From Ignavibacteria bacterium RIFOXYC2_FULL_35_21 (lineage in GTDB: Bacteria; Bacteroidota; Ignavibacteria; Kapaibacteriales; UBA2268): a stretch of 64,000 nucleotides of DNA. Shown piece by piece: positions 34,116 through 43,449 of the stretch (position 1 is the first letter of the stretch; the number at the start of each line of letters is the position of its first letter). The DNA is taken from positions 42,602 to 106,601 of the forward strand of contig MHAY01000010.1 in NCBI GenBank assembly GCA_001804705.1, read 5' to 3'. The translations under genes and the position numbers were made by a program. Below the pieces are notes generated by a model. The model was not told the origin of the DNA. It saw only the letters and a list, made by a program, of their open reading frames with translations, and did not search any database.

Positions 34116-35510
34116 TTACCTAAGATAGCCGAGAGGATTTAATCTGCTGCTCCCCTGCCAAAGTTCAAAATGCAGGGAAGCACCGTCAACAGTCTTGCCG
34201 GTTTTTCCTATCACAGCACCCTGCTTGACCGATTGGTCTTTCTTTACATTTACCGTTGATAGATTAGCATAAACAGTTCTTACACCAGCACCATGATTTA
34301 TAATTATTAGAGTACCATACCCGGGAAGCCAGTGGATTAAAGAAACGACACCAGTTGCCGAGGCAATTACTGGAGAACCAACACTTGCAGATATATCTAT
34401 TCCGGGATTATCGAAGACTGTATTGGTTTCTGGATTCTTGCTCTCCCCATAGTATTTGGAGATAGACCTGTTATTTGTGGGCCAGATTAGCCTTCCTATT
34501 GCTGTACGCTTTGATTCTGAAGGAATTACAACTCCGGCATATTTTTCATTTGAATGTTTTATTTCGTCCTTACCCTTTGTGTCTTTTGAAGTTGTCCTGG
34601 ATGTAATTGATTCTTTTTTCTTTTTTTCTTTTGCAAGTTCATTTTGAATAAGCTGATTTACAATTCCCTTAAGTTTCCGGGCGCTACTCTGCATGTCTGC
34701 AAGTTGTTTGGCAAGAAGATTTTTATCTTTTCGGATTTTACCAATTTTGACTTTCTGTCCTGCAATTGTCTTTTGAACTTTATTATTCTCAATTTCTTTC
34801 TTATTTTTTATTACAAACTGCTCATTAGTTATAACTTCGTAAGCCTCTTCACGAAGATTTATGGAATCGTTTGTTTTAATAATTTCACGAACAAGCTGCT
34901 CCATCTTCTTAGTCACCTTTTTCATATATATTTCTTTTTTTATATCAGCTAACGGTGATGATGCGGAAGAAATAAGCTGTTCCACTGGAGTATTACTATT
35001 AAAATAATATTCTTTCAACAATGAAGCGTAATCTTTCTGTAATCGTTTAAGCCTGGTTTTAAGAGTTCCCTTTTGATATTTTAAGACACCAATGGTATCC
35101 TGGTATTCATCAATCTTTTTTCTAAGTTTTGTTATGTCTTTCTTAAATACTGTACTTTTTTGCTTATGTTTATTCAGTTTTGATACTTCGGCCTTTTCTT
35201 TTTTTTGAAGTGTATTTAATTTCTTCTTTGTTTGTGTGATTGATTTTATAAGTTTGTCCAAGTCTATCTGATGCTGCTTTAAATTACCTTTTTCATTATA
35301 ATATTGATTTTTGGAAGTTGATTTATTTTTATTTGATTTACTGCTACTTGACTTTTTGGAATTTTTATTTTTACTCTTATTTGATGTACTTTTCTTCTTT
35401 GATAAAGTAGTTTTTTTGGTTTTTTGTTTTGCATATGCAGTACCAAAATCACCGGCATTACTGCAAATGATAAAACAGCACAAAAACAATATGAAAAATC
35501 TTTTAGTCAT
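34116..35510 (-). CDS. EnvC-like coiled-coil protein with degenerate LytM (M23) domain
   Basis: The 464 residues comprise a signal peptide (about 1-27), a Lys/Ser-rich low-complexity stretch (28-75), a long coiled coil (about 78-300) and a LytM/M23 domain (about 340-464). Zinc ligands are incomplete: the first His motif HxGIDI reads NPGIDI, and the usual YaHL reads YANL; the HFE motif (LHFELW) remains. This pattern matches EnvC/NlpD-type proteins that activate cell-wall amidases instead of cutting peptidoglycan themselves. It lies two bases after murA and is probably cotranscribed. Confidence 0.88.
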   Translation of the reverse strand: MTKRFFILFLCCFIICSNAGDFGTAYAKQKTKKTTLSKKKSTSNKSKNKNSKKSSSSKSNKNKSTSKNQYYNEKGNLKQHQIDLDKLIKSITQTKKKLNTLQKKEKAEVSKLNKHKQKSTVFKKDITKLRKKIDEYQDTIGVLKYQKGTLKTRLKRLQKDYASLLKEYYFNSNTPVEQLISSASSPLADIKKEIYMKKVTKKMEQLVREIIKTNDSINLREEAYEVITNEQFVIKNKKEIENNKVQKTIAGQKVKIGKIRKDKNLLAKQLADMQSSARKLKGIVNQLIQNELAKEKKKKESITSRTTSKDTKGKDEIKHSNEKYAGVVIPSESKRTAIGRLIWPTNNRSISKYYGESKNPETNTVFDNPGIDISASVGSPVIASATGVVSLIHWLPGYGTLIIINHGAGVRTVYANLSTVNVKKDQSVKQGAVIGKTGKTVDGASLHFELWQGSSRLNPLGYLR

Positions 35511-35512
35511 TT

Positions 35513-36775
35513 TTAAATCAAATCAGTTTTTACTCTTTTAACAGAAGCACCAATAGAATTTAATTTGTCTTCTATATTCTCATATCCTCTGTCAATATGA
35601 TAAATCCTTAGTATTTCACTCTCACCTTCGGCAACGAGTGCGGCCAAAATTAAAGATGCACTTGCCCTTAGGTCCGATGACATAACTACTGCTCCGGTAA
35701 GTTTCTTTCCCCCCTGAATTATAGCCGAATTTTCAATAACATTAACATCAGCACCAAGCCTGTGCAGTTCAGGTATGTGCATAAACCTGTCATGGTAAAT
35801 CGTATCGGTTACTTTCGATACTCCATCCGCAAGCAGCATATATGCTGTCCATTGAGCCTGAATATCTGTAGGAATTCCCGGATATACCGATGTAATCAAG
35901 TCAACTGGTTTTGGTAAATCATCCATCTTTAGATATACTGATTCTTTATCGACTTGAAGCTGGCAACCTGTTTCCTCAAGTTTTGAAAATATGACCGGCA
36001 AATGGGCAGGAATAATATTTTCAAGAGTGATTTCACCTTGTGTCATTGCTGCTGCAATTAAATAAGTTGCCGCTTCAATTCTGTCGGGTATTGTTGTTTC
36101 ATCAACCGGGAATAATTCATCAACACCTTCAATTTCAAGTGTTGTGGTTCCGACACCGTTGATTTTAGCACCCATTTTAACGAGCATTTCTTCGAGAGCA
36201 GTGATTTCGGGTTCAATAGCTGCATTTGTTAACAAAGTCGTACCTTTTGCCAGAGTTGCAGCCATCAGTACATTACCTGTAGCACCGACGCTTGATATAT
36301 CAAAATGAAAGTTTGCTCCTATGAGTTTCTTTGCCTGGGCATTAACATAACCACCTTCAATATTTATTTCCGCTCCAAGCTTTTCGAGTCCCTTAAGATG
36401 TAAATCAACCGGACGTGGTCCCCATGCACAACCACCGGGTAATGACACTCTTGCCTTCCCAAATCTTGAAACAAGAGGACCCAAAACATAAAACGAAGCC
36501 CTCATTTTCTTAACATGCTCATAAGGTGCATCGAAGCTTGTAATTTCCCTGGAATCAATAGTAAGTGTATTATTATCAAAATCACAATTAACACCCATCG
36601 AACTTATTAGCCTGGACATTGTCCAGATATCATTAAGGTTAGGAGTATTATAAAGATGATAAAATCCCGGAGCTAGCAGGGAAGCAGGCATTAATGCCAG
36701 AGAACCATTCTTGGCTCCCGACACACTCAATCTGCCCGAAAGTCTTCTACCACCTTCAATAACAAACTTGTCCAT
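35513..36775 (-). CDS. murA: MurA, UDP-GlcNAc 1-carboxyvinyltransferase
   Basis: MurA transfers enolpyruvate from PEP to UDP-GlcNAc, the first committed step of peptidoglycan synthesis. The 420 residues include SGAKNGSLALMPASLLA at the substrate site and catalytic Cys116 in LPGGCAWGPRPVDLHL, so the enzyme should be sensitive to fosfomycin in principle. The ending RIYHIDRGYENIEDKL is typical. It has its own promoter (36813-36843) and leads the murA-EnvC-like unit. Confidence 0.98.
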   Translation of the reverse strand: MDKFVIEGGRRLSGRLSVSGAKNGSLALMPASLLAPGFYHLYNTPNLNDIWTMSRLISSMGVNCDFDNNTLTIDSREITSFDAPYEHVKKMRASFYVLGPLVSRFGKARVSLPGGCAWGPRPVDLHLKGLEKLGAEINIEGGYVNAQAKKLIGANFHFDISSVGATGNVLMAATLAKGTTLLTNAAIEPEITALEEMLVKMGAKINGVGTTTLEIEGVDELFPVDETTIPDRIEAATYLIAAAMTQGEITLENIIPAHLPVIFSKLEETGCQLQVDKESVYLKMDDLPKPVDLITSVYPGIPTDIQAQWTAYMLLADGVSKVTDTIYHDRFMHIPELHRLGADVNVIENSAIIQGGKKLTGAVVMSSDLRASASLILAALVAEGESEILRIYHIDRGYENIEDKLNSIGASVKRVKTDLI

Positions 36776-36812
36776 AAGCGACGTAAAATATTTGGATAAT
36801 ATGCTGCAATTG

Positions 36813-36843
36813 CAAAAGTAATATAATTTAATAAAAAATCAAA
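36813..36843 (-). promoter_or_regulatory. Promoter for murA
   Basis: On the minus strand TTTG (36843-36840), 19 bases, TACTTTTG (36820-36813): a full match to TTTG-N19-TAnnTTTG. The predicted leader is about 30 bases. Confidence 0.78.
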
Positions 36844-36908
36844 GGCATTAATGCTTGCCTGATAAAAATAAATTTTGGACAATCGAAGAAAAATATTTAA
36901 TTTTAATT

Positions 36909-37002
36909 TATCGTTGGAGGTGCTTCGCCAGGAGAAAATTGCGGGGCTGAGATTAAACTCAATGAACCTGATCCGGATAATACCGGCGTAGGGATAACGA
37001 TA
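36909..37002 (+). promoter_or_regulatory. TPP riboswitch (THI element)
   Basis: The closing stem is a perfect seven pairs: TATCGTT (36909-36915) with AACGATA (36996-37002). Conserved thiamine-pyrophosphate aptamer blocks are present in order: GGGGCTGAGAT (36943-36953), GAACCTGATCC (36964-36974) and GGATAATACCGGCGTAGGGA (36975-36994). It lies 88 bases upstream of a TonB receptor gene. TTTCTCC (37029-37035) could pair with the GGAG ribosome-binding site before the ATG, so control of translation is plausible; a terminator with T-run was not seen. Confidence 0.95.
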
Positions 37003-37090
37003 TCTCAACTTTCACAAAACCAACAAAAATTTCTCCTAATTAAGCTTTCAACGTGGCATTTAATTTTTTTTTCATTTTTGGAGATTTGCC

Positions 37091-39493
37091 ATGAGAAAGG
37101 TTTTCTTAATGACGATAATCATAATGATTGTCTCACATATCTCAATCTTATCGGATGATAAGACAGACACAACAAGAGTGTACAGAACACCGAGCATTAC
37201 AGTTACTACAACAAGAGCTATTACAGGAATAACTCCTGTACCATTTTCAGAAATGTCAAAAGATGTTTTGAGAAACATCTACACCGTTAGAGACATACCT
37301 GATATAATCAGTGAAATGCCCTCTATTCATTCATATTCTCAAAACGGTAATTCTATCGGCTATACCAATCTTACAATGAGAGGGTTTGACCAAAGAAGAA
37401 TTTCTGTGATGATTAACGGTATCCCCCAGAATGACCCTGAAGACCACCAGGTATATTGGATTGATTTCCCCGACATAGGGTCAAACCTCGATAATATTCA
37501 GGTGCAGAGAGGTGCCGGCCTGATAAACTACGGAGCCGCTGCAATCGGCGGAAGTATAAACCTTACTACATCCAATTTCACTAAGGAAAAAGGTATTACT
37601 TTATATTCAGGAATAGGTTTTCAGGAATATACAAGCGGAACAGAACCGGTCTATCAGCCAACAATAAGCAAATACTCGCTTGAAGTATCATCAGGCTTGG
37701 TTGATAATTATGCTTTTTATGGCAGGCTTTCAAAAATAAACTCCGAAGGATACCGCGACCGCTCATGGGCATACCTTAACAGTTATTTTCTTAGCGGTGC
37801 AAGATTCGATAAAAATTTCAGCACTCAAATTAATATATTCGGCGGTCCTATCAACGATGGACTTGCTTATACAGGACTCCCCAAAAGTTATGTTAATGAT
37901 GCCGGATTAAGAAGGAGTAATCCCAATTACTGGAATTATGATTCGACAGGTGCAAATGTCGAATACATTCAGGATAGGCGGAAACAGGAGTCCGAAGGAT
38001 TTTCCCAGCCGCATTATGAATTGCTTAATGATTGGTATATTAATGAATCCTTAACATTCAAATCTGCTTTGTTTTATTATACAGGTGAGGGTTACTATGA
38101 CTATGACGGAACATGGGCAGACCAAACACTCACAGATTGGGTCTCTAAAGATTCTATTATATTCAGGCAGGGACAGTCATTTATTAATACATTAATTCGG
38201 GCAACTGTTGTGAACAAACATGGCGGCTGGATACCTCGCCTTTTATGGAATCATGGCTCAGGTATTTTAACGGTTGGTGCTGAATTAAGAATTCACCGTT
38301 CAGAGCATTGGAGCAATATAATTTTTTCCGAAAACCTGCCGGAGAATTTTAATCCGGATTATAGAATTTATACCAATAAAGGCATAAGAGATATTTATTC
38401 ATTTTTTGCAAGGGAGAGTTACGATATTAATGACAAACTGAATCTGAGTGGCGAGGTTCAGATTGTAAGCCAGTCTTATGCGATGGATGGTGAAAAAGCC
38501 GGAAACAGCTTCACAAAGTACATTTCAACTAACGGTGATACTATCGGAAATGGAAATACTTTATTCAATATTAATCATATCTTTATTAATCCAAGATTAG
38601 GATTAAATTATGTATTGGATGAAAATTCAAATATTTATTTCATGGCGGCATATACGAGCCGTGAACCAAGAATGAGAAATTTCTATCCTGCCGATGATAT
38701 TTATTTCGGCAGAACTCCCCTATTTGAAGGTGATACACTTGGACGTTACGATTTTACAAAACCTATTGTAAAACCTGAGTCAATGCTTGACTTTGAACTT
38801 GGTTTTAATCAAAATAGTAAAGGCTATTCTTTCAGTCTAAATTTTTATTGGATGGAATATTTTGATGAGCTTGTTAAAAGCGGGAAGGTAGATATTTTCG
38901 GCAGTCCGGTGGACGGGAATGCCCCGAGAACAAGGCATTACGGAATTGAATTTGATGGCTGGTATAATATCATGGAGAAGAGTTTTGGAAAGTTCGTTAT
39001 ATCAGGTAATTTTTCATTCAGCAAGAATCAGATTATTGAATATGATTATATAACATCCCTGAATGAAATAATATCATTAGCAAATAATCCAATTGCAGGC
39101 TACCCTGATTTTATCGGTAATATAAGATTGACATATTCATATAAGGATTTCTATTTTTCATTGCTGGCAAAATCTGTAGGTGGATTCTTTGGTGAAAAGC
39201 TTGGAGAATTTCGCTCAGATAATTTCGGAGGCCTTCTAATAAGTGACCAAAGATTAAAAACTCAACTTATCAGTGATTATAATTATTACATTGACAATGC
39301 AATTGATAATTATTATACTTTGAACTTTGATTTATCATATACTTTTAAAGATATACTCTCACTCCAAAGAATTAAAATACAGGCACAGGTAGTTAATCTC
39401 TTAAACAGGCTATATGCCGGAGGTGCAGAAGGAAAGGATTTCTTCCCGGCAGCAGAGAGAAGCTTTTTCTTTGGAATGGAATTGGGTATATAA
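37091..39493 (+). CDS. TonB-dependent receptor, probably for thiamine or a precursor
   Basis: This 800-residue outer-membrane gated channel has a signal peptide (about 1-20), a plug domain (about 45-165, with SYSQNGNSIGYTNLTMRGFD, RRISVMINGIPQNDPED and GSNLDNIQVQRGAGLINYGA followed by IGGSINLTT) and a 22-strand-type barrel ending in Phe-rich FFFGMELGI. The TPP riboswitch immediately upstream makes uptake of thiamine, its phosphate or a moiety the most likely role, as known for riboswitch-linked receptors in Bacteroidota. Divergent from murA. A strong terminator follows. Confidence 0.93.
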   Translation: MRKVFLMTIIIMIVSHISILSDDKTDTTRVYRTPSITVTTTRAITGITPVPFSEMSKDVLRNIYTVRDIPDIISEMPSIHSYSQNGNSIGYTNLTMRGFDQRRISVMINGIPQNDPEDHQVYWIDFPDIGSNLDNIQVQRGAGLINYGAAAIGGSINLTTSNFTKEKGITLYSGIGFQEYTSGTEPVYQPTISKYSLEVSSGLVDNYAFYGRLSKINSEGYRDRSWAYLNSYFLSGARFDKNFSTQINIFGGPINDGLAYTGLPKSYVNDAGLRRSNPNYWNYDSTGANVEYIQDRRKQESEGFSQPHYELLNDWYINESLTFKSALFYYTGEGYYDYDGTWADQTLTDWVSKDSIIFRQGQSFINTLIRATVVNKHGGWIPRLLWNHGSGILTVGAELRIHRSEHWSNIIFSENLPENFNPDYRIYTNKGIRDIYSFFARESYDINDKLNLSGEVQIVSQSYAMDGEKAGNSFTKYISTNGDTIGNGNTLFNINHIFINPRLGLNYVLDENSNIYFMAAYTSREPRMRNFYPADDIYFGRTPLFEGDTLGRYDFTKPIVKPESMLDFELGFNQNSKGYSFSLNFYWMEYFDELVKSGKVDIFGSPVDGNAPRTRHYGIEFDGWYNIMEKSFGKFVISGNFSFSKNQIIEYDYITSLNEIISLANNPIAGYPDFIGNIRLTYSYKDFYFSLLAKSVGGFFGEKLGEFRSDNFGGLLISDQRLKTQLISDYNYYIDNAIDNYYTLNFDLSYTFKDILSLQRIKIQAQVVNLLNRLYAGGAEGKDFFPAAERSFFFGMELGI

Positions 39494-39537
39494 TAAATAT
39501 ATTCAAAATGCACTGAAGAATCAATGAAACCCCCTTA

Positions 39538-39570
39538 ATCCCCCTTTGAAAAAGGGGGATATTTTTTTTT
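39538..39570 (+). terminator. Terminator hairpin made from a CCCCCTTAATCCCCC-type repeat
   Basis: ATCCCCCTTT (39538-39547), loop GAA, AAAGGGGGAT (39551-39560), then nine T residues: a perfect 10-pair stem with a U-tract. The wider sequence (CCCCCTTAATCCCCCTTT) recurs at 50664-50697, so a dispersed repeat appears to serve as terminator here. Confidence 0.85.
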
Positions 39571-39707
39571 ATATTCAGGAAAATCTTACCCTACTTATTC
39601 AAATATTTTTTCTTATCCAACGTTTGATTTGCCAAGCGGACTTTTTTTATTATTAATTGAAATGGATAATAAAGTTGTAACAAAGCCATTGTTAATAAAG
39701 AAATAAT

Positions 39708-41015
39708 ATGTTTAAAAATTCACAAAAATATTGTTTATTAATCATCATAGTATTTTCTCTATTATATATTTCAACAGCAAGAAAATATACAAGGGAAAGT
39801 GATTCATTAGAGTTAGTAAAATTCTATCAAAGTACAAATGGCGATAATTGGGAAGAAATCCATAACTGGTTAACACCTGTTCCTATTAATCAATGGGATG
39901 GAGTTGTGGTTAAAGAGAATTTGATAGGAGATGACACGGTTATTGTCGTAAATTCGATTTATTTGATCGATAATAATTTGACAGGAAACTTACCTGAATT
40001 GAATTTACCTGACCTTGAAATTTTATATCTTGCTATGGGAAATTTGTCTGGAACCATACCTTCATTTAATCTTCCTTCTCTTAAAGAATTGACGCTCTTA
40101 GAATTAAATTTAACAGGAGAAATACCTGTATTAAACTTACCAAACTTGCAATTATTGAATCTCAGATTAAACAAATTATCCGGGAAAATTCCTGATTTTA
40201 ATTTACCCAAATTACGTTCCCTGTATCTTACAGAAAATAAATTATCAGGTGAATTACCAATATTTAACTTACCTGTATTAAATTACTTTGATATTCAGGT
40301 GAATAGAAAATTATCCGGTGCTGTACCTGTATTTAATACACCCAAATTGGATACTCTGTTAATCGGCGGTTGTAGTTTCAGTGAAATTCCTAACTTAAGT
40401 GTTTATCCGTATCTTAATAAAATTTCAGTTGCAGGAAATAAATTAATATTCAAATATCTTGAAAAAGTAGCTGAATATAATAATAGTGAATACGAATTTC
40501 AGGATACAATTATACCCATTATAATTGAGAAGAGCGGCAATGGCTATTTATTGACAGTAAACACAGAAGGTACTTCTAATGTATATCAATGGATGTTGGA
40601 CAATGTTGAAATACCCAATGCTAATGGTATTTCATATTTTGCAGACAGTACCGGAAATTACAAATGCAGAATTTCAAATACAATTGCTGAATTAGAAACC
40701 CTTTTTACTGAAAATGTTTATATAAAAATATCACCTGTTGATGAACTCAGAGAACAATCTCAACTAAATCTTAAAATTTTTTATGAACCAAACAATAATT
40801 TTGTTATTTTTAAGTATTATTTAAATCAGCCATCACACATTAATCTTACCATATATGATATGCTTGGCAATGTAGTATCACAGCCATTGAATGAGGATAA
40901 ATCCGAAGGGAATTACTCTATTAATTATAATTATATAGGGATTGCGAAGGGTATATATATTTATTCATTTCAGACAATTCAAAATGTTGAAACAGGTTTG
41001 CTTTACATTCAATAA
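39708..41015 (+). CDS. Secreted leucine-rich-repeat protein with T9SS sorting domain
   Basis: The 435 residues have a signal peptide (about 8-24) and a cap (LVKFYQSTNGDNWEEIHNW). About eight LRRs of roughly 21-22 residues follow with the plant-like consensus LPxLxxLxLxxNxLxGxIPxFN (about 80-240). An Ig-like PKD/immunoglobulin segment comes next (about 260-335). A type A T9SS tail (YDMLGNVVSQP ... KGIYIYSFQTIQN) ends it. LRR surface proteins of this type often mediate adhesion; binding partner unknown. It stands alone, 192 bases before rpsA with no shared function. Confidence 0.88.
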   Translation: MFKNSQKYCLLIIIVFSLLYISTARKYTRESDSLELVKFYQSTNGDNWEEIHNWLTPVPINQWDGVVVKENLIGDDTVIVVNSIYLIDNNLTGNLPELNLPDLEILYLAMGNLSGTIPSFNLPSLKELTLLELNLTGEIPVLNLPNLQLLNLRLNKLSGKIPDFNLPKLRSLYLTENKLSGELPIFNLPVLNYFDIQVNRKLSGAVPVFNTPKLDTLLIGGCSFSEIPNLSVYPYLNKISVAGNKLIFKYLEKVAEYNNSEYEFQDTIIPIIIEKSGNGYLLTVNTEGTSNVYQWMLDNVEIPNANGISYFADSTGNYKCRISNTIAELETLFTENVYIKISPVDELREQSQLNLKIFYEPNNNFVIFKYYLNQPSHINLTIYDMLGNVVSQPLNEDKSEGNYSINYNYIGIAKGIYIYSFQTIQNVETGLLYIQ

Positions 41016-41234
41016 AAATTAAAATTAAACCAATTATTTTTTTTCACTCTTATAAACTACCCCACAGCAAGCAGAGTGGAATTATACCCATAATCTTATG
41101 ATAAAAATAAATTTTGAAAAAAAGAATAAATCCATTATATTGCATAGCTCTATACAGATTATTTTGTTTTTTTGCTATATAATTAACGCCATAGCTGGCA
41201 AAATTTTAAATTATTATTTTTTTTTGGAGCTTTA

Positions 41235-43349
41235 ATGTCTGAAACAGAATCAATCATTAATGAAGAGGAAGTCATAGTTAATGAAGAAACACAGTTAGAA
41301 ACCGAAACACACATAACACATATTCCCATAACACCTAACATACCTTTAGGTTCACTCATTGAATATAGTTTCGATAATCTTGAAATGGATGCTCAATCTT
41401 TTGAATCCTTATTTGATAAAACTATAACAAAAATCAAAGAAGATGAGCTTGTAAGCGGGAAAATCCAAAGCATATCAAAAGATGAGATACAAGTTGATAT
41501 TGGATTTAAATCATTCGGTGTCATACCAAGGGCAGAATTATTAAATGCCGAGACTCTCCAGGTTGGCGACAGAATTGACGTCTTTATCGAAAAGATGGAA
41601 GATGCCGAAGGCAAATTAATTCTATCCCGCCGCAGAGCCGACTTCATGAGAATATGGGATGATATCATCAAGTTATATGATAAACAGGAAATCGTCCCTG
41701 TCAGAATTTTAAGAAGAATTAAGGGTGGTATGGTAGTTGACCTTCTTGGTATAGAAGCATTTTTACCGGGTTCACAAATTGATGTACGCCCCGTACGTGA
41801 TTTTGATAGCTGGGTAAGTAAAACCATTGACGTAAAAGTCGTAAAAGTCAACCATCCAAGTGAAAACGTTGTCGTGAGCCATAAGGTACTTCTTGAAGAA
41901 CAACTCAGCGAGCAAAGAAATGAAATCGTATCGCGTCTTGAGAAAGGACTTGTTCTCGAGGGCACAGTCAAAGCAATATCCGACTTCGGTGTCTTCGTTG
42001 ACCTTGGCGGTGTTGACGGATTAGTCCATATTACAGATTTATCATGGGGAAGAGTTACTCATCCAAGTGAGATTGTAAAACTCGACCAGATTGTAAAAAT
42101 CGTCGTACTCGACTTTGATGATGATAAGAAGAGAATATCACTCGGAATGAAACAATTGACTCCGCATCCATGGGATACAATCGGTGAAAAATACGAATAT
42201 AATACCAGAGTCAGTGGTAAGGTTGTAAGTCTTACCGACTATGGTGCATTCATCGAAATCGAGAAGGGTATCGAGGGATTAATTCACATCAGCGAAATGT
42301 CATGGACTCAGCATGTGAAACATCCTTCACAGATTGTTTCGATGGGACAAATTGTTGAAGCTGTTGTTCTGAATATTGACAAAACAGATAAGAAACTCGC
42401 TCTTGGTATGAAACAGCTTGAACCAGACCCATGGGCTGATTTAATGCAGAAATATCCGGTTAATTCAATGCACAAAGGTATTGTCAGAAACCTTACAAAC
42501 TTTGGTGTATTTATCGAGCTTGAGCCCGGCGTTGACGGATTAGTCCATATCAGCGACTTATCCTGGACAAAGAAAATTCGTCATCCGGGAGAATTTGTTA
42601 AGAAGGGCGATGAAATCGAAGTTACAGTTCTAAGTATTGACCCTGAACAAAGAAGGATTGCTTTAGGCCATAAACAAATTAAAGATAATCCATGGGAATT
42701 CTTCCAGGATAGATATAAAGTCGGTGCTGAAACAGAAGCAAAAATTGAGCGGATTATCGAAAAGGGCGTAATCGTTGAACTGCCGGAAGGCGTTGATGGA
42801 TTCATACCTGTTTCACAGCTAGCTTTTGCACCCGTCAGAACAATAAGCGAATATTTTAATATCGGGGATAAACTTCCGATGAAAGTTGTTGAATTCGACA
42901 AGGAAGCCAAGAAGATTGTCTTGTCTGTTGTTGAATACCTGAGAGGCAGGGATAAAGCAATCATTGACGAATACATTGCACTTCATCCCGTACCAAATTC
43001 CGAAAAGTTTGCAAACGACCCACATTATAAGCCTGAATATCACAGCGAAGAAGCTAAAGCTGCCGTCTTTGATTTCCCTGAATTTGAGGAAATGAAACGC
43101 GAAGCTTATCCTGAGGAATTAATAACAGTATCAACACCTACTGAAGAAATAATTGAAACATCTGCAGTTGAAGCTGCAGTTGAAGCTGTTAAGGAAACTA
43201 TTGAAGATACAATTGAAGATACTATTGAAGATACTATTGAAGAAACTGTTGAAGAAACTGTTGAAGATACTATTGAAGAAACTGTTGAAGAAACTGTTGA
43301 AGAAACTGTTGAAGAAACTGTTGAAGAAACAAAAACTGATATTACATAA
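41235..43349 (+). CDS. rpsA: Ribosomal protein S1 with six S1 domains and a repetitive acidic tail
   Basis: S1 recruits mRNA to the 30S subunit. The protein has 704 residues. An acidic N-terminus (1-65) precedes six OB-fold S1 domains (about 72-140, 155-220, 240-315, 328-400, 413-487, 500-570); domains 3-5 show FVDLGGVDGLVHITDLSW-type cores. The C-terminus after about 645 is a four-residue repeat (IEDT, IEET, VEET), encoded by a 12-base tandem repeat. Presence of a six-domain S1 in a phylum with weak Shine-Dalgarno use is expected. Ribosome-binding site GGAG; terminator downstream. Confidence 0.96.
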   Translation: MSETESIINEEEVIVNEETQLETETHITHIPITPNIPLGSLIEYSFDNLEMDAQSFESLFDKTITKIKEDELVSGKIQSISKDEIQVDIGFKSFGVIPRAELLNAETLQVGDRIDVFIEKMEDAEGKLILSRRRADFMRIWDDIIKLYDKQEIVPVRILRRIKGGMVVDLLGIEAFLPGSQIDVRPVRDFDSWVSKTIDVKVVKVNHPSENVVVSHKVLLEEQLSEQRNEIVSRLEKGLVLEGTVKAISDFGVFVDLGGVDGLVHITDLSWGRVTHPSEIVKLDQIVKIVVLDFDDDKKRISLGMKQLTPHPWDTIGEKYEYNTRVSGKVVSLTDYGAFIEIEKGIEGLIHISEMSWTQHVKHPSQIVSMGQIVEAVVLNIDKTDKKLALGMKQLEPDPWADLMQKYPVNSMHKGIVRNLTNFGVFIELEPGVDGLVHISDLSWTKKIRHPGEFVKKGDEIEVTVLSIDPEQRRIALGHKQIKDNPWEFFQDRYKVGAETEAKIERIIEKGVIVELPEGVDGFIPVSQLAFAPVRTISEYFNIGDKLPMKVVEFDKEAKKIVLSVVEYLRGRDKAIIDEYIALHPVPNSEKFANDPHYKPEYHSEEAKAAVFDFPEFEEMKREAYPEELITVSTPTEEIIETSAVEAAVEAVKETIEDTIEDTIEDTIEETVEETVEDTIEETVEETVEETVEETVEETKTDIT
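43186..43335 (+). repeat. 12-base in-frame tandem repeat at the 3' end of rpsA
   Basis: About eleven units of gaagatactatt / gaagaaactgtt encode alternating EDTI and EETV. The near-identity of units predicts length variation by slippage between strains while keeping the frame. Confidence 0.9.
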
Positions 43350-43370
43350 TAATACTATTCGACTATAAGT

Positions 43371-43403
43371 AAAAAAGGCAGGCTTATTAGCCTGCCTTTT
43401 TTT
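43371..43403 (+). terminator. Intrinsic terminator after rpsA
   Basis: GGCAGGC (43377-43383), loop TTATTA, GCCTGCC (43390-43396), then seven T residues. An A-run precedes it, so it may act in both directions. Confidence 0.93.
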
Positions 43404-43449
43404 ATTTTTGCTGATTAATTTTAATTATCATTTGTTTAAAAGATATAAT

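Noticed and set aside
34644..34952. Plus-strand hydrophobic frame opposite the EnvC-like gene
   Set aside because: Antisense of the lysine-rich coiled coil always reads as Phe/Leu-rich; no independent support.
43153..43368. Plus-strand open frame reading as Lys/Leu repeats
   Set aside because: It is the other frame of the 12-base repeat at the end of rpsA.
43408..43449. Upstream TTG start for cinA
   Set aside because: The conserved protein begins at ATG 43450 and the TTG lies against the rpsA terminator hairpin.
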